A stretch of 64,000 nt of DNA from Aliisedimentitalea scapharcae (GCF_045277565.1 NZ_CP123584.1:1798001-1862000); one strand, 5' to 3'. Positions 25,045 through 34,590 are shown, counted from the stretch's first letter. The notes: generated by a model from the letters alone, not told the origin. Numbers and translations are program-made.

Positions 25045-25929
25045 TCAGCTTTCGGAGTCAGCGGGTTCCAGTTTATCCTGGGTCCGGGTTTCGAAATCCG
25101 ACGCTGCATGGCGTTCGCGCAACTGGGTGTGCAATTCGCCAAAGCCCCGGTTCACCATACGACCACGGCTGACGGCGGGGCGGGCATCAATGGCTTTGGC
25201 CCAACGCATGACGTTGGTATAGCTCTCGACGTCCAGGAATTCGGCCGCGCTGTACAGGCGGCCCAGCACCAGCTGACCGTACCAGGGCCAGATCGCCATG
25301 TCGGCAATCGTGTAGTCACCACCTGCAATATAGGTCTTGTTGGCCAGCTCACGATCCAACACATCCAGTTGCCGTTTTGCCTCCATGGCGAAACGATCAA
25401 TCGGGTACTGCCATTTTTCCGGCGCATAGGCATAGAAATGTCCAAACCCGCCGCCCAGATACGGTGCGCTGCCCATTTGCCAGAACAACCAGTTCAGGGT
25501 TTCGGTGCGTGCGGGGCCAGACGCGGGCAGAAATTCCCCGAATTTCTCGGCCAAATGCATCAGGATCGACGCGCTTTCGAAAACCCGTACCGGTTCCGGG
25601 CCCGAACGGTCCCACAGGGCCGGGATCTTTGAATTGGGATTGGCCTCGACAAAGCCGGACCCGAATTGCTCCCCTTCGCCGATGTTGATCAACCAAGCGT
25701 CATATTCTGCGCCGGTGTGGCCCAGTTCCAGCAGTTCTTCGAACATGATGGTGACCTTGACCCCATTGGGCGTGGCCAGCGAATGCAACTGGAATGGATG
25801 TTCGCCCACGGGCAGGTCCTTGTCGTGGGTCGCGCCTGCGATGGGGCGGTTGATGCTGGCGAACTGGCCGCCGCTTTCGGTATCCCACGTCCAGACTTTG
25901 GGCGGGGTATAGGTCGGTGTGTCGCTCAT
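25045..25929 (-). CDS. yghU: Glutathione-dependent disulfide-bond oxidoreductase YghU
   Basis: A 294-residue glutathione-transferase-fold enzyme of the Nu class that reduces organic disulfides and peroxides with two bound glutathiones. Characteristic blocks are YTPPKVWTW, NRPIAGATHDKDLPVG, ATPNGVKVTIMFEELL, NPNSKIPAL and YIAGGDYTIADMAIWPW. The start MSDTP at 25929 follows AAGG. A longer in-frame start at 25971 adds a charged, non-conserved tail. Confidence 0.93.
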   Translation of the reverse strand: MSDTPTYTPPKVWTWDTESGGQFASINRPIAGATHDKDLPVGEHPFQLHSLATPNGVKVTIMFEELLELGHTGAEYDAWLINIGEGEQFGSGFVEANPNSKIPALWDRSGPEPVRVFESASILMHLAEKFGEFLPASGPARTETLNWLFWQMGSAPYLGGGFGHFYAYAPEKWQYPIDRFAMEAKRQLDVLDRELANKTYIAGGDYTIADMAIWPWYGQLVLGRLYSAAEFLDVESYTNVMRWAKAIDARPAVSRGRMVNRGFGELHTQLRERHAASDFETRTQDKLEPADSES

Positions 25930-26197
25930 CTGTTCGCCTTCTTTTTCGTGTTCATTGCCGGTCCCGGCCATACTGAGCCTCTGGGGCTGTCAGAGACTTA
26001 AGGTGCTTTGAGGAAATTCCAATGACTGGAAGGTCTGCGTTGTAACAATTTTAACAATTCCCTCACGCATTCTCCACTCTGGTCACAGGGCTGTTAGGCC
26101 CCCTACGCAATCCGAAATAATTGCATATTGTCAATCCAACCCGGCAATGACGCCGCGTGTGTGACTGGTAAATGCCCGATTAATAAGGAAGATCAAG

Positions 26198-26716
26198 ATG
26201 AAGCGTATGATCATGGCTATTGCAGCCGCAGGTTTCTTTGCAGTGCCTGCGTTTGCCGGTGAACAATTCGTCGATGCGACCGGCTATGCGGTGTCCGGCT
26301 ACGACGTGGTGGCCTATCGCAGCCTGGCCGAAGTGCCTGTTGGGCAGGCCGCGACACCGGCGGTGCCGGGCCGTGCCGATATCACGGTGGACTACAATGG
26401 GGCCACATTTGCGTTCTCGAGCGAAGAAAACCGCGCCAAATTCCTGGAAAAGCCCGAGTTTTACGTGCCCCAATATGACGGACATTGTGCCTATGGCGTG
26501 TCCAAAGGCGGCAAGGTTCCGGGCAACCCGAACCTGTGGCGGATCGTTGATGACAAACTGTATCTGAACATTACCAAGAATGTGGTCGGGTTCTGGGAAG
26601 AGGACATTCCCGGCAATATCAATCTGGCCGAAGGCAACTGGCCGGGAATCGATCCCAAACCGGCCTCCGAGAATCCGATCCCGAATTTCACATCGCCAGC
26701 ACCAGATCAGGGCTGA
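26198..26716 (+). CDS. YHS domain-containing secreted protein
   Basis: A 172-residue protein with a Sec signal peptide (cleavage near AFA-GE at residue 20). A YHS domain follows: VSGYDVVAYR, then FSSEENRAKFLEKPEFYVP and DGHCAYGVSKGG. YHS domains often occur with metal-handling proteins, and the single Cys with nearby His suggests metal binding, as inference. The C-terminus is Pro-rich. ATG 26198 follows AAGGAAG. Confidence 0.85.
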   Translation: MKRMIMAIAAAGFFAVPAFAGEQFVDATGYAVSGYDVVAYRSLAEVPVGQAATPAVPGRADITVDYNGATFAFSSEENRAKFLEKPEFYVPQYDGHCAYGVSKGGKVPGNPNLWRIVDDKLYLNITKNVVGFWEEDIPGNINLAEGNWPGIDPKPASENPIPNFTSPAPDQG

Positions 26717-26794
26717 ACCAGCCACCTAGCGGAACACATGCCCGGCGCACCTCCCAAGGGCATGTCATTGTGCGTTAATGAGTGAAGCAAGTAA

Positions 26795-26825
26795 AATACC
26801 CCGGAGCCGACGGCTCCGGGGTATT
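26795..26825. terminator. Bidirectional terminator between the YHS gene and gcrA
   Basis: AATACCCCGGAGCC at 26795-26808 pairs over GAC with GGCTCCGGGGTATT at 26812-26825, a perfect 14-bp stem flanked by A/T bases. A second weaker hairpin (ACATGCCC ... GGGCATGT) lies just upstream. Confidence 0.85.
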
Positions 26826-26877
26826 GTTCTGTGCGGCATCGGTCTGTGACGACCTGCCAAAGCAGAGAGCCGACGAG

Positions 26878-27471
26878 TTACCGTTTGCGGTCGCGTCGGG
26901 CGCTCATCGGTTGGAACGCCACGCCCACATGGGCTTCGCAATAGGGCTTGCCCTGCTGAACCGGCAGGCCGCAGAACCAGAAATCTTCGGTCGCAGGGTC
27001 GCCAACGGGCCATTTGCAGGTCCGCTCGGTCAATTCCATCAAGGTCAACCTTTTGGCCTTTTTCTCGATTTCATTGACCTTTGCCAATGCTTCGGGGCTG
27101 ATTTCATTGGCTGACGGCTGAGGAGGCAGCGGTTGGCCCGCAGGAATGATCTGCTTGCGCGCAGGCGTTGTCGGGCGGGAGTCGCCCGAAGGTGCTGCTT
27201 CGACCGGAGTCACCGGGCGGGCGGGTTCGGTCTTTGGCTGCGGCTTTGGTTTGGCCTCGACCTTGGGCGCGGCGGGGGCTGGCTTTTCCTTTGGCTCGGC
27301 GGCCTTGGCGGCGCTGGCGCTGGTGGTGCGGTTGGACAGGCCCAGCCTGTGCACCTTACCGATCACCGCATTGCGGGTGACACCGCCCAGTTCCTTGGCA
27401 ATCTGGCTGGCCGACTGGCCTTCGCCCCACATTTTCTTGAGCAGTTCGACGCGCTCGTCTGTCCAGGACAT
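26878..27471 (-). CDS. gcrA: GcrA cell cycle regulator
   Basis: A 197-residue alphaproteobacterial cell-cycle regulator that binds sigma70 RNA polymerase and activates genes at CcrM-methylated sites. The N-terminal DNA-binding block is MSWTDERVELLKKMW with QSASQIAKELGGVTRNAVIG. A Pro/Lys/Ala linker (residues 50-125) leads to the sigma-interacting C-terminal domain with ERTCKWPVGDP, FCGLPVQQGKPYCEAH and its cysteines. The start at 27471 fits the conserved MSWT. Confidence 0.95.
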   Translation of the reverse strand: MSWTDERVELLKKMWGEGQSASQIAKELGGVTRNAVIGKVHRLGLSNRTTSASAAKAAEPKEKPAPAAPKVEAKPKPQPKTEPARPVTPVEAAPSGDSRPTTPARKQIIPAGQPLPPQPSANEISPEALAKVNEIEKKAKRLTLMELTERTCKWPVGDPATEDFWFCGLPVQQGKPYCEAHVGVAFQPMSARRDRKR

Positions 27472-27635
27472 ATTATGCCTTCCCACGCTAAAAGCGGCCC
27501 CCTGTTCTCAAAGTGGCCGCTTCGAAAATTCCACGATCAGCGACCTATTCTAAACACTGCTGGCCGAGTTACAAGGCACCTTGCGCCCCGGAGTGGGGAC
27601 GCTATGCAGACAAGACACAAAAAAGCGAGGGTTGC

Positions 27636-28448
27636 ATGTCGGAGCGCGGGTATCATGTCGAACTGGGAGAGCGCCGTTTTGGCCGGGTGAACTGGTTGGG
27701 GTTGCGCACGCTTGCCGGGCGCGAGATCTCGCGGTTTGTTGTGGTCTGGACGCAAACCTTGCTCGCGCCCTTGGTGACAGCGGGTCTGTTCCTGCTGATT
27801 TTCAACACGGCCATCGGGCCGCGTCGCGGTGAGGTGATGGGGGTTCCGTTTCTTGAGTTCCTGGCACCGGGGATCCTGATGATGGCGGTGATTCAGAACG
27901 CCTTTGCCAATACGTCTTCGTCGATTGTCATTTCCAAGGTGCAGGGCAATATCGTCGATACGCTGATGCCGCCCCTGTCCGGGGGCGAGCTGTTGTTGGG
28001 GTATCTTGCGGGGGCAGTTGTGCGCGGTGTCGTTGTGGCGCTGGGCATCGGAGCGGGGTTGGCGTTGGTTCTGGGGCAGGTGCCGCAGCACCCGTTGATC
28101 GCATTGGTCTTTGTTGTCCTGGGGGCCGGGTTCCTGGGAGGATTGGGCATCATTGCCGGGGTGTTTGCCGAAAAATTCGATCAGATGGCGGCGATCACCA
28201 ATTTCATCGTCACGCCGTTGGCGTTTCTGTCGGGCACGTTCTATTCCGTGGATGCCCTGCCGCCTGTGCTGCGGGTGATCTCGCATCTGAATCCGGTGTT
28301 CTACCTGATCGATGGTGCGCGCTTTGGCATGATTGGCACATCCGACAGCGACCCGGTGACGGGGTTGGTAATTTGTCTGGCAGCGACGGGCGCAATTTGT
28401 GTCCTGGCCTGGTCGATGCTGCACCGGGGATACAGGCTCAAGGCCTGA
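27636..28448 (+). CDS. ABC-2 type transporter permease (YadH-like)
   Basis: A 270-residue permease with six predicted membrane helices. TLLAPLVTAGLFLLIF, EFLAPGILMMAVIQNAFAN and FLSGTFYSVDALP are typical of the NodJ/YadH branch of ABC-2 exporters. No ATP-binding partner gene lies beside it; the only ABC ATPase in the window is kpsT, which belongs to a different branch. Substrate unknown. GAGG precedes ATG 27636. Confidence 0.85.
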   Translation: MSERGYHVELGERRFGRVNWLGLRTLAGREISRFVVVWTQTLLAPLVTAGLFLLIFNTAIGPRRGEVMGVPFLEFLAPGILMMAVIQNAFANTSSSIVISKVQGNIVDTLMPPLSGGELLLGYLAGAVVRGVVVALGIGAGLALVLGQVPQHPLIALVFVVLGAGFLGGLGIIAGVFAEKFDQMAAITNFIVTPLAFLSGTFYSVDALPPVLRVISHLNPVFYLIDGARFGMIGTSDSDPVTGLVICLAATGAICVLAWSMLHRGYRLKA

Positions 28449-28450
28449 TC

Positions 28451-29695
28451 TCACTGGGCAGGAATGGACTCTGGTTTGGAAACGGCGACAGGGTGCATCC
28501 GATTGCGCCCCAATCGCGGATGCAGGCGGCGCGCCAGAACCGCAGCTCCAAATGCGGCAAACCCTCCGGCGGCAAAAATCCCGGCCAATGGCGTCGCCAA
28601 CAGAACCAGCCAGGCTGCACCCGGGGTCAAGATGCCCGACACATCACGGTAGGACGAGTAAATCGCTGACATTTCGGTCCGTTCGGACGGTTTGACGGCC
28701 ATCAGGAACGGCAGCCCGGCACAGATGTCCAGCTCGATCATGCAAAACGAGCCCAGAACCAATAGGGCAACGGCCACCACTGGCATGTTCGACAGAACCG
28801 CCGCCAGCGAGAAACACAGCGCAACCGCGCCAAACCCGGCCTGCACCGCCTGGCGGATTGACCGGCGGGAAATCCATCGCTGCAACAGGGGCGCGCCAAA
28901 TAGGGCGGCGTTGGTGATTGACAGAAGAATGCCGCCCAGTTGGTCGCCCAGTCCATTTTCAATAGCAAAGATTGGCAGATAGACAACATAGACCCACCAC
29001 CCGCAGGACCGGACCAGGGCAAAGACATAGCCCGTGACCAGACGCGGCTGCTCCAGAAACCGGGGCAGAAACACCAACGGATTCGAGGCCGGACCGCGCG
29101 CGCGGGTGATCAGTTTGCCATTGCCCAGCCGCATGAACCAGAACACGGCCAGCATCACCAATGCCGCGGTGCCCGAGATCACAAAGGGCGCGGGTGCCCA
29201 GTATTGATACGACAGAACTCCGGCCATGGGTCCCACCGTCCATCCCACAGCGCTGTAGAACATCCGCGAGGTTTCGCATTTGCCCAACTCGACCCGAGAG
29301 ATGTAATCCAGCACATAGGCGTTGAAGCAGATGAACACCATAACGGTCCCGACCGTATTCAGGGCGAGGGCAATCACGGTGGACCGAGCGCTGCCTTCGA
29401 TCGCAAAACCCGCCGAGGTTACGAACAGCAAAACCCCGATGGTATAGGCCCAGCGGCGCGGGATCAGGCGGATGATGCCGGGCATGAGCAAGCCGATGAT
29501 CAGAGATCCCAGACCCACCAGGAAATACGCCTGTGACACCAGCCCCGCGTCGCCCAGGGCCCGGTACATGACCAGCGGGAACACGGAAATCAGAATGCCC
29601 CTGACAATCGCTTCGATCCCGGACAATATGCCGAAATTGCGAACTGTCGGGGTGGGGGCGTGGCGCAGCCATTCGGGTATACGGCGCTCTTGCAT
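28451..29695 (-). CDS. Major facilitator superfamily transporter
   Basis: A 414-residue protein with about 12 apolar helices. The N-terminus is MQERRIPEWLRHAP, and the loop between helices 2 and 3 has GIIRLIPRRWAYTIG, the loosely conserved MFS loop. A basic tail RRLHPRLGRNR ends it. Substrate cannot be inferred. It is convergent with the ABC permease (two bases apart). Confidence 0.82.
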   Translation of the reverse strand: MQERRIPEWLRHAPTPTVRNFGILSGIEAIVRGILISVFPLVMYRALGDAGLVSQAYFLVGLGSLIIGLLMPGIIRLIPRRWAYTIGVLLFVTSAGFAIEGSARSTVIALALNTVGTVMVFICFNAYVLDYISRVELGKCETSRMFYSAVGWTVGPMAGVLSYQYWAPAPFVISGTAALVMLAVFWFMRLGNGKLITRARGPASNPLVFLPRFLEQPRLVTGYVFALVRSCGWWVYVVYLPIFAIENGLGDQLGGILLSITNAALFGAPLLQRWISRRSIRQAVQAGFGAVALCFSLAAVLSNMPVVAVALLVLGSFCMIELDICAGLPFLMAVKPSERTEMSAIYSSYRDVSGILTPGAAWLVLLATPLAGIFAAGGFAAFGAAVLARRLHPRLGRNRMHPVAVSKPESIPAQ

Positions 29696-29805
29696 GGCGG
29701 AAATCCTTGCGAGGTCAATAGGATCACCCTGCCTGTCAAGATGAGACAGAAATGGATGTTTCCGACCTGTGCGTCGTCTTCAGACCGTTGCGCAATTTTT
29801 TCGTT

Positions 29806-30684
29806 TCAGCTCAGCCGGGCCTCGCGCCAGGCCAGGATTGCCGCGCCGGTCAGGATGATTCCGGCCCCCAGAATGGAAATGCCATCGGGCAATGTGCCAA
29901 AACCCAGGAAATCATACGCAGCGGCAAAGATCAGAGTCGTATAGCTGAACGGCGCAACAAAACTGGCATCCGCCCGCGCCATACCGTTGATGAACGCCGT
30001 CTGGGCGCAGGCCATTAACAGCCCAATGGCCGCCAATGCGCCCCATTGTTCCAAAGTCGGCGCTTGCCAGACCGGAATAACCGCCACGCTGGCGATCACC
30101 AGTCCCAACAGATTGTTGACCAGCAGCACCTGAAACAGCGGCTCGCGCCCGGCGAGCTTCTTGATGAAAATCAGCTCCATTCCCATCACCATGGCCGCGC
30201 CAAAAGCCAGCAGCGCAGCAGGTTGAAACGATGCCGGGGTCGGTCGCAACAGGATCAGCGCCCCCAACAGTGCAATCGCAGCCGCCCCCCAGCGCCAGGG
30301 GCCGATGCGCTCGCCCAGCAATGGGATGGCCAGCACCATGGCGAACACCGGATTGAGAAAGGAAATGGCTGTGGCATCCGCCATCGGGATATAGGCGACC
30401 GAGGCAAACATCAGCGTGACTCCCAACCAGCCAAAGCTGGTCCGCCCGATGTGCAGCCCCCAGTTCGGGTGGCGCAACCGCGGCCGAATCACCGCGGCAA
30501 CCGCGCCCAATCCCATCAGAGCGAATAGAAAACGCCCATGGCTGATCTGCAGCGGATTGAGCGCCGGTCCCAGCGTGTCTGTTCCCAATGCCTTGGCAAA
30601 CAGTGTGGTTGCCGCGATGAACGCGGTCGCGACAGTGATCAATGCCGCGGCCAGGGCCGGATTCTGGGTCTTTGGAACAAACAT
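29806..30684 (-). CDS. DMT superfamily (EamA) transporter
   Basis: A 292-residue membrane protein made of two EamA repeats with ten predicted helices. The first repeat ends around AISFLNPVFAMVLAIPLLGERIG, and the second around YTTLIFAAAYDFLGFGTLPD. Such proteins usually export metabolites or amino acids. No substrate is evident. Confidence 0.87.
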   Translation of the reverse strand: MFVPKTQNPALAAALITVATAFIAATTLFAKALGTDTLGPALNPLQISHGRFLFALMGLGAVAAVIRPRLRHPNWGLHIGRTSFGWLGVTLMFASVAYIPMADATAISFLNPVFAMVLAIPLLGERIGPWRWGAAAIALLGALILLRPTPASFQPAALLAFGAAMVMGMELIFIKKLAGREPLFQVLLVNNLLGLVIASVAVIPVWQAPTLEQWGALAAIGLLMACAQTAFINGMARADASFVAPFSYTTLIFAAAYDFLGFGTLPDGISILGAGIILTGAAILAWREARLS

Positions 30685-30834
30685 GGCCCAGCGGTGATCT
30701 AGAAACGCCCAAAAGGCAAGTTGCGAATGTGCTTTTGTGTCAGCTGGCGTAGGACAGCTTTGGCATCTGGAACAGGGCCGGCTGTGGGCCGATTGCCCGG
30801 GTGCTGGGGGCGAACATTGGATGCATGGGGCAGA

Positions 30835-32076
30835 TCACAGTCTGAGCGCGCGGATGGAATACAGCCAGATGGCCCCCATACCCATAGCCGCGAGAAGATA
30901 GGGCAGGCGCAGCGCCACGTCGCGCCCCAGATCAGGAGCGGCAGCGGCTACGATCCATCCCCCCAGTAATGCGCCAAACGGCATCATGCCCCAGCCAAAG
31001 AAACGATACAGGCTGTTGACGCGCCCCAGCAGGTCGTCAGGGATCAGCCTTTGTCGGTACGATACTGTAACGACGTTCCACAACAACGCCGCGAACATTT
31101 CGGTGAACAATGCGAGCGCCACAATCCAGGGCGAAGAGGCCAGCCCGATCACGACAAAGGACAGGGCGAACACCGGCAGCGCGATCATCAATGATTGTCT
31201 TTGACCCCAGCGTGCGGCGATGCGGGGGCAGATCAGCCCTCCGGCGACACCGCCAGCGGCCCCGGCGGTCAGCAACAGGCCATGTTGGGCCGCGTTCAAC
31301 CCCAGGATTTCCTGACTGAACAAGATCAACACCGTCACGGTCATCAGCGACAGCGCATTCATCAGCCCCAACAGGATCGCCAGTTGCAACACCGTGCGAT
31401 GACCTCGCAGCCATGCGAAGCCTTCGCGGGCCTCCTCCCACACAGAACGGCGTGCCGGTGTGATGCGGGGGGCGATGGCCATGCACCAGACCAGCGCGGC
31501 CGCCCCTGCAAACGTGATGGCATCCAGCACAAAGGGGGCTGGCACTGCAAATGCGATCAACACACCCGCCAAAGGGGGGCCGACAAAGGAGCCCATAACC
31601 TGTTCGATGCTCCAGATCTGGCCATTTGCCTGCTCCAACCGGTCTTTTGGCACCACGGCGGGCAAAACCGTCTGGGCGGCGTTGTCGCGCACGACCTCGG
31701 CGGACCCCAGCAAAAATGCCAAGGCCGAGATCGCAAGGATATACAGATGCGCCTGCGCGGGCGGAAAGTCGGGAGCCAGGAGGATGATTCCGATGACACC
31801 GCAGGTCAGAACCATACGCAGCACATCCGCCTGGACCATCAGACGACGCCTATCGGCGCGGTCGGTCCAGACACCGGCCGGGATCGAGAACAACAACCAG
31901 GGCAGCCGGGTGGCAAAGGCCACCAGCGAGATCAGTACCGGATCCCGCGTGATCAATGTCGCGAGCCAGGGGAACGCCAGAGCCGACACCCCATCGCCCA
32001 GATTGGAAATGGCAGAGGCCGAGAACAGCAGGCGATAATTTCGCAGAGACCAGATATATGTCATCGGCCCACTCAT
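30835..32076 (-). CDS. MFS_3 type transporter
   Basis: A 413-residue MFS permease of the enterobactin-exporter-like (MFS_3) group with 12 predicted helices. Visible features are LRNYRLLFSASAISNLGDGV at the first helix, the RLPWLLFSIPAGVWTDRADRR loop, and LIPDDLLGRVNSLYRFFGWG in the second half. The start is uncertain: 32076 and 32064 are both in frame with weak ribosome sites. It is divergent from the argD leader region. Confidence 0.82.
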   Translation of the reverse strand: MSGPMTYIWSLRNYRLLFSASAISNLGDGVSALAFPWLATLITRDPVLISLVAFATRLPWLLFSIPAGVWTDRADRRRLMVQADVLRMVLTCGVIGIILLAPDFPPAQAHLYILAISALAFLLGSAEVVRDNAAQTVLPAVVPKDRLEQANGQIWSIEQVMGSFVGPPLAGVLIAFAVPAPFVLDAITFAGAAALVWCMAIAPRITPARRSVWEEAREGFAWLRGHRTVLQLAILLGLMNALSLMTVTVLILFSQEILGLNAAQHGLLLTAGAAGGVAGGLICPRIAARWGQRQSLMIALPVFALSFVVIGLASSPWIVALALFTEMFAALLWNVVTVSYRQRLIPDDLLGRVNSLYRFFGWGMMPFGALLGGWIVAAAAPDLGRDVALRLPYLLAAMGMGAIWLYSIRALRL

Positions 32077-32229
32077 CCGCAGAACGACGGCAGTGTCAAA
32101 CACCGGTTCGATGTCGGGTTCGCCGTGCGCTGTCTGCCATCACCGCAACTGTGCCAGCTGTCGAATTGTGGCGCAGAGGTGCGCAAAAGGGGTTCACAGG
32201 TCGTGATTCCTTCGTTATGGACCCGTTTC

Positions 32230-32274
32230 ATGATCAAACTGATGCATATCACCGCGTTGCGACGCCGACGTTGA
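32230..32274 (+). CDS. Putative arginine leader peptide (MIKLMHITALRRRR)
   Basis: A 14-codon frame, ATG to TGA, whose last four sense codons are CGA CGC CGA CGT, all arginine. It lies 137 bases upstream of argD, and a terminator-like hairpin begins nine bases after its stop. This is the classical layout of a biosynthetic attenuator in which ribosome stalling at control codons senses charged tRNA. The ribosome site is weak (GGA nine bases upstream), and an internal ATG would give a 10-residue version. Expression is not shown. Confidence 0.62.
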   Translation: MIKLMHITALRRRR

Positions 32275-32282
32275 TGTCCTGC

Positions 32283-32308
32283 CAGGCTGTTTTCCAGCCT
32301 GTTTGATC
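32283..32308 (+). promoter_or_regulatory. Attenuator-like hairpin before argD
   Basis: CAGGCTG (32283-32289) pairs with CAGCCTG (32295-32301) over TTTTC and is followed by TTTGATCC, a short T-tract. The tail GTTTGATC (32301-32308) is also perfectly complementary to GATCAAAC (32232-32239) at the start of the leader frame, giving a possible alternative pairing. A further hairpin TGCGCC/GGCGCA lies at 32312-32332. No conventional 2:3 antiterminator was found by eye. Confidence 0.55.
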
Positions 32309-32411
32309 CCCTGCGCCTGTCAAATTGGCGCATTCCCACCTCTCCATCGTTGACCCGGACCTTCATGTGTTGCAGTCACAGTAGTTCCATTTGCCAAAAA
32401 GGATGATCCTG

Positions 32412-33587
32412 ATGATCCCGTCCGTTCTGCCGACCTATAATCGTGCCGCGCTTCAATTCGTGAAGGGCGAAGGTGCCTGGCTGACCGAGGCAGATGGCCG
32501 ACGTTTTCTGGACCTGGGATCGGGGATTGCCGTGAACGCGCTGGGCCATGCGCATCCGGCATTGGTCGAGGCGCTGAGCAATCAGGCAAATGCCCTGTGG
32601 CATGTGTCCAACCTGTATCAGATCCCCCAGCAGCAGGCACTGGCCGACAAGCTGGTTGAACATACCTTTGCCGATACGGTGTTTTTCACCAATTCGGGCA
32701 CCGAAGCCTGCGAGCTGGCGGTCAAGATGGCGCGCAAGCATTTCTATGACAAGGGGCAACCCGAAAAGATAGAGATCATCACCTTTGACGGCTCGTTCCA
32801 TGGCCGTTCCTCGGCCGGGATCGCCGCCGCCGGGTCCGAAAAGATGACCAAAGGGTTCGGCCCCATTCTGGGTGGGTTTGTTCACCTGACATTTGGTGAT
32901 CTTGATGGCGTGAGCAATGCGATCTCTGACGCCACCGCCGCGATCCTGATCGAACCGATCCAGGGCGAAGGTGGCATTCGCCCCGTTCCAGATGCCGAAC
33001 TCAAGGCGCTGCGCCAGATCTGCGACGCCCACGGTCTGCTTTTGATCCTGGACGAAGTCCAATGCGGCGTTGGTCGAACAGGCAAGCTGTTTGCTCATGA
33101 ATGGGCCGGGATCACCCCGGACATCATGATGGTGGCCAAGGGCATCGGCGGAGGCTTTCCGCTGGGGGCTGTTCTGGCCACCGAAGACGCGGCCAGCGGC
33201 ATGACCGCAGGAACGCATGGATCGACCTATGGCGGCAACCCGTTGGGCTGCGCCGTGGGCTGTGCGGTCATGGATCATGTGTCCGACCCCGAATTTCTGG
33301 CCGAGGTGAACCGCAAATCCGGATTGCTGCGGCAAAAGCTGGAAGGGCTGATTGCCGATCACCCCGATGTGTTCGAAGAGGTGCGTGGATCAGGTCTGAT
33401 GCTGGGGCTGAAATGCAAGGCATTGAACATGGATGTGGTCAATGCGGGCTATGAAAACATGGTTATCACCGTGCCTGCCGCTGATAACGTCATCCGTCTT
33501 TTGCCCCCGTTGACGCTGACGGATGAAGACATCGGCGCAGCTGTCACCCGTCTGGATCAGGCGGCCACCCAGGTGGAAAACGCCTGA
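32412..33587 (+). CDS. argD: Acetylornithine/succinyldiaminopimelate aminotransferase
   Basis: A 391-residue class III PLP aminotransferase for step four of arginine synthesis. Conserved parts are DLGSGIAVNALGH, TFADTVFFTNSGTEACE, FDGSFHGRSSA, EPIQGEGG, LILDEVQCGVGRTG and the catalytic lysine in MMVAKGIGGG. Start ATG 32412 has AAGGAT seven to eight bases upstream, better placed than the earlier in-frame ATG 32403. It is followed by argF, forming an arginine operon. Confidence 0.95.
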   Translation: MIPSVLPTYNRAALQFVKGEGAWLTEADGRRFLDLGSGIAVNALGHAHPALVEALSNQANALWHVSNLYQIPQQQALADKLVEHTFADTVFFTNSGTEACELAVKMARKHFYDKGQPEKIEIITFDGSFHGRSSAGIAAAGSEKMTKGFGPILGGFVHLTFGDLDGVSNAISDATAAILIEPIQGEGGIRPVPDAELKALRQICDAHGLLLILDEVQCGVGRTGKLFAHEWAGITPDIMMVAKGIGGGFPLGAVLATEDAASGMTAGTHGSTYGGNPLGCAVGCAVMDHVSDPEFLAEVNRKSGLLRQKLEGLIADHPDVFEEVRGSGLMLGLKCKALNMDVVNAGYENMVITVPAADNVIRLLPPLTLTDEDIGAAVTRLDQAATQVENA

Positions 33588-33663
33588 TCGTCCTTTGCGA
33601 CCATTACTCCGAAGGATCGGGTCTGAGACGCCCGCCCCCTCGGTCAGAAGAAGAAGCACCGAT

Positions 33664-34590
33664 ATGAACCATTTTCTAGATATTCACAAAACCGACGCGC
33701 ACGAACTGCACGCGATTGTTGATCAGGCGACCGCCATGAAACAGGCGCGCTTGGGTCGCCCAAAAGTGGCCCCCGATGACGAACTGCCGCTGGACGGGCG
33801 CATGGTCGCTCTGATCTTTGAAAAACCGTCGACCCGGACGCGCGTGTCCTTTGATGTGGGGGTGCGCCAGATGGGGGGGCAGTCGATGGTGCTGAGCGGC
33901 AAGGACATGCAGCTGGGCCATGGCGAAACCATCGCCGACACGGCGCGGGTGCTGTCGCGCTATGTCGATATGATCATGATCCGGACCTTTGATGAAACGG
34001 TTTTGACCGAAATGGCGGAATATGCCGATGTACCGGTTATCAATGGGCTGACCGACCGCACCCACCCCTGTCAGATCATGGCGGATGTGATGACCTATCA
34101 GGAACACCGCGGTTCGATCAAAGGCAAGAAAGTCGTCTGGTTGGGGGATGGCAACAACGTCTGTGCCTCGTTTCTGCACGCGGCTGGCCAGTTTGAATTC
34201 GACCTGACCTTTGCTGGTCCGGCGCAATTGGATCCCGAAGCCGACTTTATGGGGTTCGCCCGGTCCAAGGGATCGCAGATCCAGGTTGAACGGGATGCCT
34301 ACAAGGCTGTCGAGGGGGCCGATCTGATTGTCGCCGATACCTGGGTTTCGATGCATGACAGCCAATCTTCCAAGGAACGTCGCCACAACATGCTGCGCCC
34401 CTACCAGGTCAACGAACACCTGATGTCGTTTGCCAAACCGGATGCGCTGTTCATGCATTGCCTGCCGGCACATCGTGAAGAGGAAGTAACCTCGGCCGTT
34501 ATGGACGGGCCACAGTCGGTGATCTTTGACGAAGCCGAAAACCGTCTGCACGCGCAGAAGGCCGTGATGCGATGGTGTCTGGGGGTCTGA
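33664..34590 (+). CDS. argF: Ornithine carbamoyltransferase
   Basis: A 308-residue enzyme that makes citrulline from ornithine and carbamoyl phosphate. The carbamoyl phosphate site is FEKPSTRTRVSF, with HPCQ in RTHPCQIMAD, and ornithine binding DTWVSMHD and HCLPAHREEEV. ATG 33664 gives the family N-terminus MNHFLDI. It lies 76 bases after argD in the same direction, so both would be controlled by the proposed leader. Confidence 0.96.
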   Translation: MNHFLDIHKTDAHELHAIVDQATAMKQARLGRPKVAPDDELPLDGRMVALIFEKPSTRTRVSFDVGVRQMGGQSMVLSGKDMQLGHGETIADTARVLSRYVDMIMIRTFDETVLTEMAEYADVPVINGLTDRTHPCQIMADVMTYQEHRGSIKGKKVVWLGDGNNVCASFLHAAGQFEFDLTFAGPAQLDPEADFMGFARSKGSQIQVERDAYKAVEGADLIVADTWVSMHDSQSSKERRHNMLRPYQVNEHLMSFAKPDALFMHCLPAHREEEVTSAVMDGPQSVIFDEAENRLHAQKAVMRWCLGV

